From Desulfobacterales bacterium (GTDB lineage: Bacteria > Desulfobacterota > Desulfobacteria > Desulfobacterales > UBA5852), in assembly GCA_030065275.1 (NCBI GenBank), contig JASJCV010000003.1, forward strand, positions 1 to 38,183: DNA of 38,183 bases, in the 5' to 3' direction. Shown here piece by piece: positions 26,669 to 35,221 of the stretch. The stretch's first letter is position 1. The number at the start of each line of letters is the position of its first letter. The notes beneath the pieces are model-generated. The model made no database searches. It saw nothing but the letters and a program-made list of their open reading frames with translations, and had not been told where the DNA came from. The translations under genes and the position numbers were made by a program.

Positions 26669-27817
26669 CTACTCGGTGGTACGTCCGCCGACAAAGGTTT
26701 CGTACGGCCAGGGCGTCACCCCGCTGCGGGCGTCGCGCCAGTCGGCGAAGGACTCGATAAAGGCTTCCTGGGAGTCCATCACCTTTTTGACATCAGGATG
26801 TTTGGCTTTCAGCGCATCGATATATTCCTTGGTGGTCTTGCGGAATTCGATGATGGCTTCTTTATCCATCTTGACGATTTCCACTTTTTCCTTGAAGCGA
26901 CGGATCGCTTCGGCATTCAGCGCGTTGATCCAGTTGTAGGACCACAGCTGGGTTTCCTTGGCGGCAATGTCCAGGATCCAGCGGTAGTGCTCGGGCAGTT
27001 TGTCATAGGCGTCCTTGTTGAAGAACAGGGCGCACTGGATACCGGGCTGGTGGACGCCGGGCTGGATGGCGTATTTGGTGATTTCGTCAAATCCCATGGG
27101 GTAGTTGATGGCCGGGGAGGAAAACTCGGCCGCGTCGATCACGCCACGCTCCAGGGCCAGGTAGACTTCGCCGCCGGGCAGGGGGCTCACCGAGGCGCCC
27201 AGATTGTTCATGATGTCCATATACCAGCCGGGGGTGCGCACGCGCATGCCCTTGTAGTCTTCCATCTTGGTGGCGCGCTTGTTGGAGAAGAGGCCCATTT
27301 CCTGGCCGCACTGGCCGCCGGGCAGAGCGACGAGGTTGAACTTGCCGTAAAGCTCGTTCATCATTTCAGCGCCGCCCTTCTCATACAGCCAGATGTTGTA
27401 GCCCTCGCCGTCCAGACCGAAAGGCACCGAAGCAAAGGCCACGAAGGCCTCGTTCTTGCCCTTCCAGTAGCCGGGCCAGTCGTGTCCGGCCTGGGCGGAG
27501 CCTTTGCTTACCGCGTCGAAACTCTGCATGGCCGGCACCAGCTCCCCGGCCGAAAAGGGTTTGATGTCGAACTGGCCGGCGGTGAGCAGGCGCACCGTAT
27601 CGCAAAAATGGGTGGCAATGTCATAGAAGAGCAGGCCTTTGGACCAGGGCATGACCATTTTCCAGCGCACTTTTTCGGTGGATGGCTCGAACTTCACGCG
27701 TTTGGCCATATCGTGCCGCGGATCGCTTCCGAATTTTTCACGCTTGGCGTGGGCGGCGCTGGTCAGCAGGCACAAGGTCAATAAAAGGCTTAAAACGATA
27801 ATGAAGGATTTTTTCAT
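26669..27817 (-). CDS. dctP: TRAP transporter substrate-binding protein
   Basis: Signal peptide MKKSFIIVLSLLLTLCLLTSAAHA; KMEDYKGMRVRTPGWYMDIMNNLGASVSPLPGGEVYLALERGVIDAAEFSSPAINYPMGF, TAXI/DctP-type (YiaO/DctP) signature. Confidence 0.93.
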   Translation of the reverse strand: MKKSFIIVLSLLLTLCLLTSAAHAKREKFGSDPRHDMAKRVKFEPSTEKVRWKMVMPWSKGLLFYDIATHFCDTVRLLTAGQFDIKPFSAGELVPAMQSFDAVSKGSAQAGHDWPGYWKGKNEAFVAFASVPFGLDGEGYNIWLYEKGGAEMMNELYGKFNLVALPGGQCGQEMGLFSNKRATKMEDYKGMRVRTPGWYMDIMNNLGASVSPLPGGEVYLALERGVIDAAEFSSPAINYPMGFDEITKYAIQPGVHQPGIQCALFFNKDAYDKLPEHYRWILDIAAKETQLWSYNWINALNAEAIRRFKEKVEIVKMDKEAIIEFRKTTKEYIDALKAKHPDVKKVMDSQEAFIESFADWRDARSGVTPWPYETFVGGRTTE

Positions 27818-27975
27818 GACGGGAACTCCCTCCTACTAAAATTTAGGTTCAAATTCTCTTAGCGGATTGCAACAACGGTGGAACAGCCGCGGCCGGCTTG
27901 GACTGTTTCCTCACCTCCTTTCATCAGGGCCGTCACTAAACCGGATTGAACGCTTGAATCAGATCAATTGTTCTA

Positions 27976-27986
27976 TGGTCCTACCA
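27976..27986. promoter_or_regulatory. FadR/PdhR/GlcC-type operator at the head of the dctPQM-glcDF operon
   Basis: TGGTCCTACCA (TGGT-N3-ACCA), lying just downstream of a minus-strand promoter-like TTGACT (28020-28025)-N17-TAAAGG (27997-28002). Confidence 0.65.
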
Positions 27987-28411
27987 ATTAGAGGGACCTT
28001 TAGTTTAGTGATAGGGCAAAGTCAATAATTAATTTGCAAGCTCCAGACAATGAATCGTATTCAGGGCCGATCAATGGCGCTTCGGGTGCCTATGCCGCCG
28101 TTTGCAGGTCGCGTTCCAACCGATCAGGAGGAACCGAGAGGGAAATGGAACGTGCTTCGGTGGCGACCGGGCCAAATCGGAAATTACCGCGTTCCGCCGA
28201 TACTGCCGACGATCCGGCGTCTTGCGTAAAATGAGGCTTGTCATGGCCGCCCGGGCCAAAGGAAAAGGTCATACCATTTTCAGTGGACCATGGGTCGTTC
28301 CATTGGTGCTTTGCAATTACAGGACCAACCGCATCGAGGCGAGCGGGCGGCGAACGAGACCGTTTATGCTTATATTTTCAATTGTTTCGCATGGACTTTA
28401 TAATTTGGGGT

Positions 28412-28468
28412 GGACAGGTGTCCGCCCAATTATGTAGACATAGGGCTACATGTCGCATTTAGGCGACA
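28412..28468. promoter_or_regulatory. Cluster of three dyads upstream of the PAS-sigma-54 activator gene
   Basis: GGACA-GG-TGTCC (28412-28423), TGTAG-N8-CTACA (28433-28450), TGTCGC-N6-GCGACA (28451-28468). Confidence 0.55.
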
Positions 28469-28673
28469 ATCGTCGGTGGCCGCAGCCCCTTGGGGTCGCC
28501 GGAAAAACGGTTTTGCAAACAATTGTTTTTCAGACGGTCCCTCAATCGACTCGAGCCCAAGGCTCGGCGGACACCGATACGAGCTGACGCGTTGCCGTCG
28601 GCCGCCCTGACGGGGCGAAGGGCAACGCTGCCAGCGGCCTTCGCGGTGACCATCCTCCAGGGAGACGGGGTCC

Positions 28674-30074
28674 ATGCCCAGGACGCAGGCCAACGCCAGC
28701 CGGGAAATCCGGCGCAAGCTGGAGTTGTTTCAACTGATCTTCGACAGCATTCACAACGGTGCCATGGTGACCGACGCCGCCGGTGTGGTAACGCACCTCA
28801 ACAAGCCTTATGCCCGGTTTTTGGGGCTTAATATTTCGGAGAACATTGGCCGGCACTGCACCGATGTCGTCGAAAACACCCGGATGCACATCGTGGCGCG
28901 GACGGGTGTTGCCGAGATCAACCAGATTCAGAAGATCCGCGGCCAGAACATCCTGGTTCACCGCATCCCCATCAAACGGGACGGCCGGGTGGTCGCCGTC
29001 CTGGGGTTGGTGATGTTCCAGGATGTGGGCGAGGTGGTGCGGCTGGCCAAAAAACTGCGCCATCTCGAGTCGCAGGTCAGACGCTACAAAGAGGAGCTCA
29101 TGGCGCTGCGCTCGACGCGTTATACCCTTGAGAGCATCATCGGCAACAGCCGTGCCATCGCCGATCTGAAACAGGAGGCGCTGGTCGCGGCCGGCAACAC
29201 CTACCCGGTCCTGATCGTGGGTGAGAGCGGCACGGGCAAAGAACTTTTCGCCCAGAGCATTCATCACGCCAGCACGCGCCGAGGGCGCCCGTTTGTCCAG
29301 ATCAATTGTGCGGCCATCCCCAAAGACCTTCTGGAATCCGAATTGTTCGGCTACGAGGGCGGGGCCTTTACGGGCGCCCGGTCGGCCGGCAAGCCGGGAA
29401 AGTTCGAACTGGCCCACGGAGGAAGCATTCTCCTGGACGAAATCGGCGATCTGCCGCTGGAAATGCAACCCAAGCTGTTGCGTGTGCTCGAAGAAAAGGT
29501 CTTCGAACGCGTGGGCGGCAATGCGGTGATCCAATCCGATTTCCGGCTGATGGCCGCCACGAACCAGAATCTCGAGGTGCTCATCGCCAAGGGCCGTTTT
29601 CGCAAGGACCTCTTCTACCGCCTGAACGTGATGTCGCTGATCATTCCGCCCCTGGCGGCACGTCCCGAAGATATCATCCCCATTGCCCGTCATCTGCTGC
29701 GCCAGGCGACAGCGGCATCGCCCGGCGATGAGATCCGGCTGAGCCCGAAAGCGATCAACGCCTTGCTGGCCCATGACTGGCCGGGCAACGTGCGGGAGCT
29801 CTCCAACGTGATGGACCGTGCGCTATCCACCATGCGGGGTGATGTCATTCGGCTGCGGGACCTGCCCTTCCCCTTGAAACGCACAAGGTCCAGCGCCGGT
29901 CAGGCCCCGGTAACCCCGATCCGTGACGTCCAGGCTCGGGTCGAGCGAGACGCCATCATCAATGCCCTGCGGCAGACCGGCAACAACAAGGCTCGGGCCG
30001 CCGCATTGCTCGGCATTCACCGCACCCTGCTTTACAAGAAAATGAGCCGGTATGCCATTCCCCTCAAACGCTGA
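28674..30074 (+). CDS. Sigma-54-dependent transcriptional activator with N-terminal PAS domain
   Basis: 466 aa; PAS FQLIFDSIHNGAMVTDAAGVVTHLNKPYARFLG, Walker A GESGTGKELFA, GGAFTGAR loop, C-terminal Fis-type HTH. Confidence 0.93.
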   Translation: MPRTQANASREIRRKLELFQLIFDSIHNGAMVTDAAGVVTHLNKPYARFLGLNISENIGRHCTDVVENTRMHIVARTGVAEINQIQKIRGQNILVHRIPIKRDGRVVAVLGLVMFQDVGEVVRLAKKLRHLESQVRRYKEELMALRSTRYTLESIIGNSRAIADLKQEALVAAGNTYPVLIVGESGTGKELFAQSIHHASTRRGRPFVQINCAAIPKDLLESELFGYEGGAFTGARSAGKPGKFELAHGGSILLDEIGDLPLEMQPKLLRVLEEKVFERVGGNAVIQSDFRLMAATNQNLEVLIAKGRFRKDLFYRLNVMSLIIPPLAARPEDIIPIARHLLRQATAASPGDEIRLSPKAINALLAHDWPGNVRELSNVMDRALSTMRGDVIRLRDLPFPLKRTRSSAGQAPVTPIRDVQARVERDAIINALRQTGNNKARAAALLGIHRTLLYKKMSRYAIPLKR

Positions 30075-30104
30075 ATGTCTCCGATTTGCTACATTCCCCC
30101 AGGC

Positions 30105-32123
30105 TCAGCTGTCGGCTTTAGCGTCTTTGAGGGCGGCTTCGGCTTCCTCGCGGGTTTCGTAGATGTGCGCCGGCATCGCGCGCTCCTGGAGCGCTTCGCC
30201 GATTTTCATTCGCATAAATGTGCTCGTGGTGTAACGGGTGACACCGGAGTAAAAGCGCTCGACGATCCCTTTGACCATAACGGTGTAGGCTTCCATAAGC
30301 TCCGGTGAAATACTGAAGTTGTCATAGTTGACCACGGCATAGACCCGTTGGCCGATGGGCTCGAGGACTTCGGCCACGGCCCGCCGCACCGTTTCAATGT
30401 CTTCCTGGGAGCGAATCGCCAGCCCTTCGAAATTGACGAAGAACAGGTTGTCCTGCGGGTCGTAGACCAGGCGTTTTTCGAGGGGCAGGGCGAATAAATC
30501 TTCATTGAGCCCCATGGGCGCCGCCCGGAAGATCCTGACATCCATGAGCGCCGGCGTGCCGTCGATGACCGGCGCGAATTCCATTCGCTGTAGAATGTCC
30601 TTCTCGATATCCACGCCGGGGGCGACTTCGATCAGTTCCATGCCCGCCTCGCTCAAACGGAAGACGCAGCGTTCGGTGACGTACAGCACCGGCTGGTGCT
30701 TGGATACCGCATAGGCGCCGGAGAAGGTGACGTGCTCCACCTGCTGGACGAATTTGATCACCCGGCCTTCCTGATCGATGGACAGCACGCCGTCCTGCAC
30801 GGAAACCTTGAGGCCGCCGGCGGTGAACGTCCCCACGAAAATAACTTTTTTGGCCTTCTGGCTGATATTGATGAAACCGCCGGCACCGGCCAGTTTGGGC
30901 CCGAATTTGCTGACATTGAGGTTGCCGCTGGCATCCGCCTGGGCCAGGCCGAGGAAGGCCAGATCAAGCCCGCCGCCGTCGTAGAAATCGAACTGCGAGG
31001 GCTGATCGATCAAGGCCTCCGTATTGGTGGCCGCCCCGAAATTGAGTCCCCCGGCTGGCAGGCCGCCAATGACGCCGGGCTCCGCGGTGAGGGTCAGAAA
31101 ATCGATGATCTTCTCTTCGTTGGCCACGCTGGAGACCCCTTCCGGCATCCCGATGCCCAGATTGACCACACTATTGGGCACCAGCTCGAAGGCCGCCCGC
31201 CGGGCGATGATCTTGCGGTCGCCCATCGGCATGGGCGGCAGCGACTGCACCGGCACCTTGATTTCACCGCTGAACGAGGGGTCGTAACGGGTGCCGAAGG
31301 TCTGCCAGTGATGCTCAGGGGGGGACACCACGACGCAGTCGACCATGATCCCGGGGATCTTGACCTGACGCGCGTTCAGGGTTCCCGGTTCGGCCACACG
31401 CTCGACCTGGACAATGACGAATCCGCCGGAGTTGCGGGCGGCGGTGGCGATGGCTAAAGCCTCCAGGGTCAGGGCCTCTTTTTCCATCGTGATGTTGCCG
31501 TCGGTGTCGGCCGTCGTGCCGCGCAGAATCGCGACGTTGACGGGCATGGTCCTGTAGGCCAGATAATCCTGGCCGTCGAACTGGATCCGCTCCACGATGT
31601 CGCTGGTGGTGCGGGCGTTGATCTTGCCCCCGCCGTTGGCCGGATCGACAAAGGTGCCCAGGCCCACCGAGGTGATCGTGCGCGGCTTGCCGGCCGCGAT
31701 GTCCCGGAACATGTGGGAGATGACGCCCTGCGGGAGATTGTAGGCTTCGATCTTGTTGTCCATGGCCAGCTTCTGAAGTTTGGGCACCAGGCCCCAATGC
31801 CCGCCGATCACACGGGATACAAGGCCTTCCCGGCCCAGATGGTTGAGGCCGCGGTTCTGGCCATCGCCCTGCCCGGCGGCGTACATCAGGGTCAGCCCCC
31901 GGGGGCGTCCGGTTTCTTCGAAATACGTTTCCAGCGCGATCGCCACGTACTCGGGAAAGCCGGTCCCCACGAACCCCCCGGTGGCGATCGTGTCGCCGTC
32001 GCGGATAATCTGAACGGCCTCTTCGGGGCTGACGATCTTGTTCTTGCGCACGCGGTCCGGGGGCAAATCAGAAAGCACCGGGTGGGTCCGGCGGGTTTGG
32101 GGACGGCTCGATTCAGCAGTCAT
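30105..32123 (-). CDS. Fused acyl-CoA:acetate/3-ketoacid CoA-transferase with C-terminal extension
   Basis: From ATG 32123 MTAESSRPQ...[35 protein letters not shown]; second half [28 protein letters not shown]-terminal ~130 aa extension beyond the transferase domains. Confidence 0.9.
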   Translation of the reverse strand: MTAESSRPQTRRTHPVLSDLPPDRVRKNKIVSPEEAVQIIRDGDTIATGGFVGTGFPEYVAIALETYFEETGRPRGLTLMYAAGQGDGQNRGLNHLGREGLVSRVIGGHWGLVPKLQKLAMDNKIEAYNLPQGVISHMFRDIAAGKPRTITSVGLGTFVDPANGGGKINARTTSDIVERIQFDGQDYLAYRTMPVNVAILRGTTADTDGNITMEKEALTLEALAIATAARNSGGFVIVQVERVAEPGTLNARQVKIPGIMVDCVVVSPPEHHWQTFGTRYDPSFSGEIKVPVQSLPPMPMGDRKIIARRAAFELVPNSVVNLGIGMPEGVSSVANEEKIIDFLTLTAEPGVIGGLPAGGLNFGAATNTEALIDQPSQFDFYDGGGLDLAFLGLAQADASGNLNVSKFGPKLAGAGGFINISQKAKKVIFVGTFTAGGLKVSVQDGVLSIDQEGRVIKFVQQVEHVTFSGAYAVSKHQPVLYVTERCVFRLSEAGMELIEVAPGVDIEKDILQRMEFAPVIDGTPALMDVRIFRAAPMGLNEDLFALPLEKRLVYDPQDNLFFVNFEGLAIRSQEDIETVRRAVAEVLEPIGQRVYAVVNYDNFSISPELMEAYTVMVKGIVERFYSGVTRYTTSTFMRMKIGEALQERAMPAHIYETREEAEAALKDAKADS

Positions 32124-32322
32124 GGGCACCTCCCTGCGGATCATGGGGTTGGATGTGGGTCGAACGCGATGTTAAAACGATGCTGTGCGAGTCGGGCACG
32201 CTGGCGCAAAGTTTCGGCCCGAGTCGCCCAGCCGTCGATTTTGCGGATGACTTCGATGGCTTGTCTTTAGGGCGCAGCACGTGATTGACGGGCGCTTGCG
32301 CTCTTGGCTGTTCCGGCCGTGA

Positions 32323-33108
32323 CTACCCCCGCGAGCCCAGCCGCAGGCCGCCGTGAATGAAGTAGACATCACCGGCCAGCGCCTCGTTGCGAAAGATCTC
32401 GCAGGCCAGGGAAGCGATCTCTTCCGGGTCGATCAGGCGGCCAATGGGAACATCACCCAGGATCCGCTCCAGCGCCTTGGCGTTCATATTCTCTACAAGG
32501 GGTGTGCGGACGTAGCCCGGCGCGATGGCCACACAGCGGATGCGGTCGGCCAGTTTGCGGCGGAAGAGTTCGGCCGTGATCACCTTGGGCATGACCGACA
32601 TGGCCGCCTTGGTCGAGGAATAGTTGATCTGGCCGGCCGTGCCCAGCGAACCGGTCGAGGACACCAGACAGATCAGCCCGCGGCAGTCGTTGTTGATCAT
32701 CTGCTCCAGGCATTCGCGCACCGTCAGGAAAACACCGGTCAGATTGATATCCACCACCCGCTGGAACTGCTCGAGGGACATTTTGCCCTTGACCTTGCCG
32801 GTTTCACGGTCGGTGGCCACCAGCAGGCCGTCCATGATGATGCCGGCAAAAGGCGCGACCAGGTCGATGCGTCCATAGGTCTCGATGGCCAGGGCGGCCA
32901 GTTTCTGGTTGTCCGCTTCTTTGGTCACGTCGCAGGGGACGGTGACGACATCGCCTTCCAGGTTTTCTTTGGCCGCATCGAGGGCCTCCTCGGAAATATC
33001 GGCCAAAACGACTTTGCCGCCCTGTCCAAGCCAGTATCGGGCCACGGACAGACCGATTCCGCTACCGCCGCCGGTAATCACGGCAACTGCATTCTTTGTC
33101 TCCAGCAT
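32323..33108 (-). CDS. Short-chain dehydrogenase/reductase (SDR)
   Basis: AVAVITGGGSGIGLSVARYWLGQGGKVVLADIS, catalytic S...YSSTK (INYSSTKAAM), C-terminal FIHGGLRLG. Confidence 0.93.
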   Translation of the reverse strand: MLETKNAVAVITGGGSGIGLSVARYWLGQGGKVVLADISEEALDAAKENLEGDVVTVPCDVTKEADNQKLAALAIETYGRIDLVAPFAGIIMDGLLVATDRETGKVKGKMSLEQFQRVVDINLTGVFLTVRECLEQMINNDCRGLICLVSSTGSLGTAGQINYSSTKAAMSVMPKVITAELFRRKLADRIRCVAIAPGYVRTPLVENMNAKALERILGDVPIGRLIDPEEIASLACEIFRNEALAGDVYFIHGGLRLGSRG

Positions 33109-33169
33109 GATAGGCCTCCTTGGCAATGGGGAAATGATCTAGAATGATAATGGTACGCAAAGCGCGTGA

Positions 33170-33185
33170 TGCAAGCCGTGTTCCA
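33170..33185 (-). promoter_or_regulatory. Sigma-54 (-24/-12) promoter upstream of the SDR / CoA-transferase genes
   Basis: Minus strand TGGAAC-ACGGC-TTGCA (consensus TGGCAC-N5-TTGCW), about 62 bp upstream of the SDR ATG. Confidence 0.7.
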
Positions 33186-33293
33186 CACCCTGCGTCCAGA
33201 AAGCCGAGAAATGGTTCTCCCGCGATATTCCTGAGGGGCATCGGGTGACATCGATCGGCGGCGGAAGAACCTCCGGATCCCTTTTGTGGCGAT

Positions 33294-33313
33294 GTGTATC
33301 AGATTGGCGACAC
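33294..33313. promoter_or_regulatory. Candidate sigma-54 enhancer (UAS)
   Basis: GTGTATC-AGATTG-GCGACAC (minus strand GTGTCGC-N6-GATACAC), similar to TGTCGC-N6-GCGACA next to the activator gene; about 110 bp upstream of the -24/-12 element. Confidence 0.45.
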
Positions 33314-33366
33314 TTCGATCTTCATCCGCCAGGCCGGCCTTCCGGACGCACCGGTTCCGCAATCGT

Positions 33367-34398
33367 CTACGGCACCGGACTGCGCATGGCGCCGCCTGCG
33401 AAGCGCTCGGTCAGCAGCGCCGTACAGATGACGGCGATGGCCATTATCTGCCATAAGGTCACCGGCTGGTCGAGAAAGAAGAAGGCCAGGCCGGTGGCAA
33501 TGACCGGTTTGAGAAAGAAGAGATAGCTGCCGCGGGTAATGTCCGGTACGGCCGCCAGGCCGCCCAGCCACAGGAACTGGGTTATCGTGGTATTCCAGAG
33601 GGCAATGGTCAGCAGGGCGGCCCATTGCTGCGGCGGGCGGGCAAAAAGGGTCAGCGGATTGACCCACAGGGACCAGATCACCCCCACCACGCCCCACAGG
33701 CCGAGGGCCCCCAGAAACATGGTGATCGCGGTGATACGCAGGACACCGTATGTGCCGATGAGCGGGCGGATCATGACGGTGTAGGCGGCGATCACCACCG
33801 TACACCCCAGCACCATCACGATACCGATCAGGTTTTCGGGTCCGCCCGTCAGGCGCGCCAGGTAGCCGTCCGTGATCAGGAGGGCGACGCCCGTCATGGC
33901 GCCCAGGGCGCTGATCCGCTTGGCAGCGGAAAAGGGCTCGCGATTCAGCCACTGGTTGGCCAGGCCGACGCCGACCGGAATCGTGACCACCATTGTGGCC
34001 ACCTGGGGTACCGTGGCGAAGTCGAGCGCCCGGTGGTAGAGCAGAAACCCCAGGGTCACGCCGAACAGGGCCAGCCCCACAAGCTGGGGGCCGTGGGTCC
34101 GGAAGGGGGCGATCAGGTCGCGCGACGCCGGAAAAACGAGGCACAATAGCACCAGCCCCAGCCCGCCCAGCAAAAACCGCCAGACCGAGAGTTCCGGCCC
34201 GGCTACCTCGGAGAGCACGGCCACGAATTCGGTCGAGGCATGGCCGGCCACACCGATCAAGACCGCCAAATAGGCCGCCGTGGACGATCGGTGCCACAGC
34301 CCCATCAGCAGCGGCCTGTCATTGCGAGGCAGGCGCGGGGGCGCATCAGGATTGAATTCCGTATGGGCATGGCCGGCCGCCGTTTGTTTCGGAACCAT
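33367..34398 (-). CDS. DMT-superfamily transporter (EamA)
   Basis: 343 aa, ten hydrophobic helices; STEFVAVLSEVAGPELSVWRFLLGGLGLVLL and GSYLFFLKPVIATGLAFFFLDQPVT are EamA-like. Confidence 0.85.
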   Translation of the reverse strand: MVPKQTAAGHAHTEFNPDAPPRLPRNDRPLLMGLWHRSSTAAYLAVLIGVAGHASTEFVAVLSEVAGPELSVWRFLLGGLGLVLLCLVFPASRDLIAPFRTHGPQLVGLALFGVTLGFLLYHRALDFATVPQVATMVVTIPVGVGLANQWLNREPFSAAKRISALGAMTGVALLITDGYLARLTGGPENLIGIVMVLGCTVVIAAYTVMIRPLIGTYGVLRITAITMFLGALGLWGVVGVIWSLWVNPLTLFARPPQQWAALLTIALWNTTITQFLWLGGLAAVPDITRGSYLFFLKPVIATGLAFFFLDQPVTLWQIMAIAVICTALLTERFAGGAMRSPVP

Positions 34399-34413
34399 GA
34401 TCGGCCTGGCCGC

Positions 34414-34950
34414 TCACGTCACTGGGGCGCCTTGTCCACTCTGGAGTTTGGCCTGCATGGCCTTGACCAGTTCCTGGTGCCGGTAATTGTCGGGATCGAG
34501 GTCCAAGGCCCGCTGGCCCCACATGAGAGCGCTGGTGTAGTCGGATTGCTGCCGGTAATTCTCGGCGATGGCGTAGAGCAGGTGCTGCGCGGGCGAGCGG
34601 CGACGGGCGTCCGGGATGGACAGGGCCTTGCGGAAATCCTCAATGGCCCGGTCGTGCGCCTTCTGGACGGTCAGGCAGCTGCCCCGCCCGATCAGGCTCT
34701 CCTCGTCCCAGGCATCCAGCGTCAAGGCCCGCGTGTACATGCCCACGGCCAAATCCAGGTCCCCCTCGACCTCGTGGATTTTGCCCATGTAGAAATAGGC
34801 GTTGTCGCCGTCGCGGTGGCGATAGCCCGGGTCCAGATCGATGACCTGCCGAAAGGCGCGCACCGCCCCGACACCGTCGGGTTTCTGGAAACAGCGGAGG
34901 CCTTCTTCGAACCAAGCCTCAATCGATTCGGGTGTTTGTCGTTGCCTCAT
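34414..34950 (-). CDS. Tetratricopeptide repeat protein
   Basis: 178 aa; repeated ...AVRAFRQVIDLDPGYRHRDGDNAYFYMGKIHEVEGDLDLAVGMYTRALTLDAWD..., TPR periodicity. Confidence 0.83.
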   Translation of the reverse strand: MRQRQTPESIEAWFEEGLRCFQKPDGVGAVRAFRQVIDLDPGYRHRDGDNAYFYMGKIHEVEGDLDLAVGMYTRALTLDAWDEESLIGRGSCLTVQKAHDRAIEDFRKALSIPDARRRSPAQHLLYAIAENYRQQSDYTSALMWGQRALDLDPDNYRHQELVKAMQAKLQSGQGAPVT

Positions 34951-35221
34951 CAGCCCCCCCCTGAAAAAATTGGCGTTGGGTTACTCTGATCACGGTGGGG
35001 ACGGAAAAGCAACAACGTTATGTGCCTGTCTTCAAGCGCGGCGTTTATGTGCCATCGGCGTGTCGCGATGCCACAAGACTCCAGGTTAAAGATAATGCGG
35101 CGCGCTGACGATAACCCCACAAGAGTTCCTTCGGCATTGAATCCGGCCTTAGGTCAAGGGGGCGCGTTGGACATGCCAATCAATCACAAGGGTTTCGTTT
35201 AGCATCCTGAGCGACGTCCAT

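Noticed and set aside
32195-32215. Minus-strand GG-N10-GC (GGGCCG-AAACT-TTGC) before the CoA-transferase
   Set aside because: Poor -24 box; the transferase is more simply read as downstream of the SDR in one operon.
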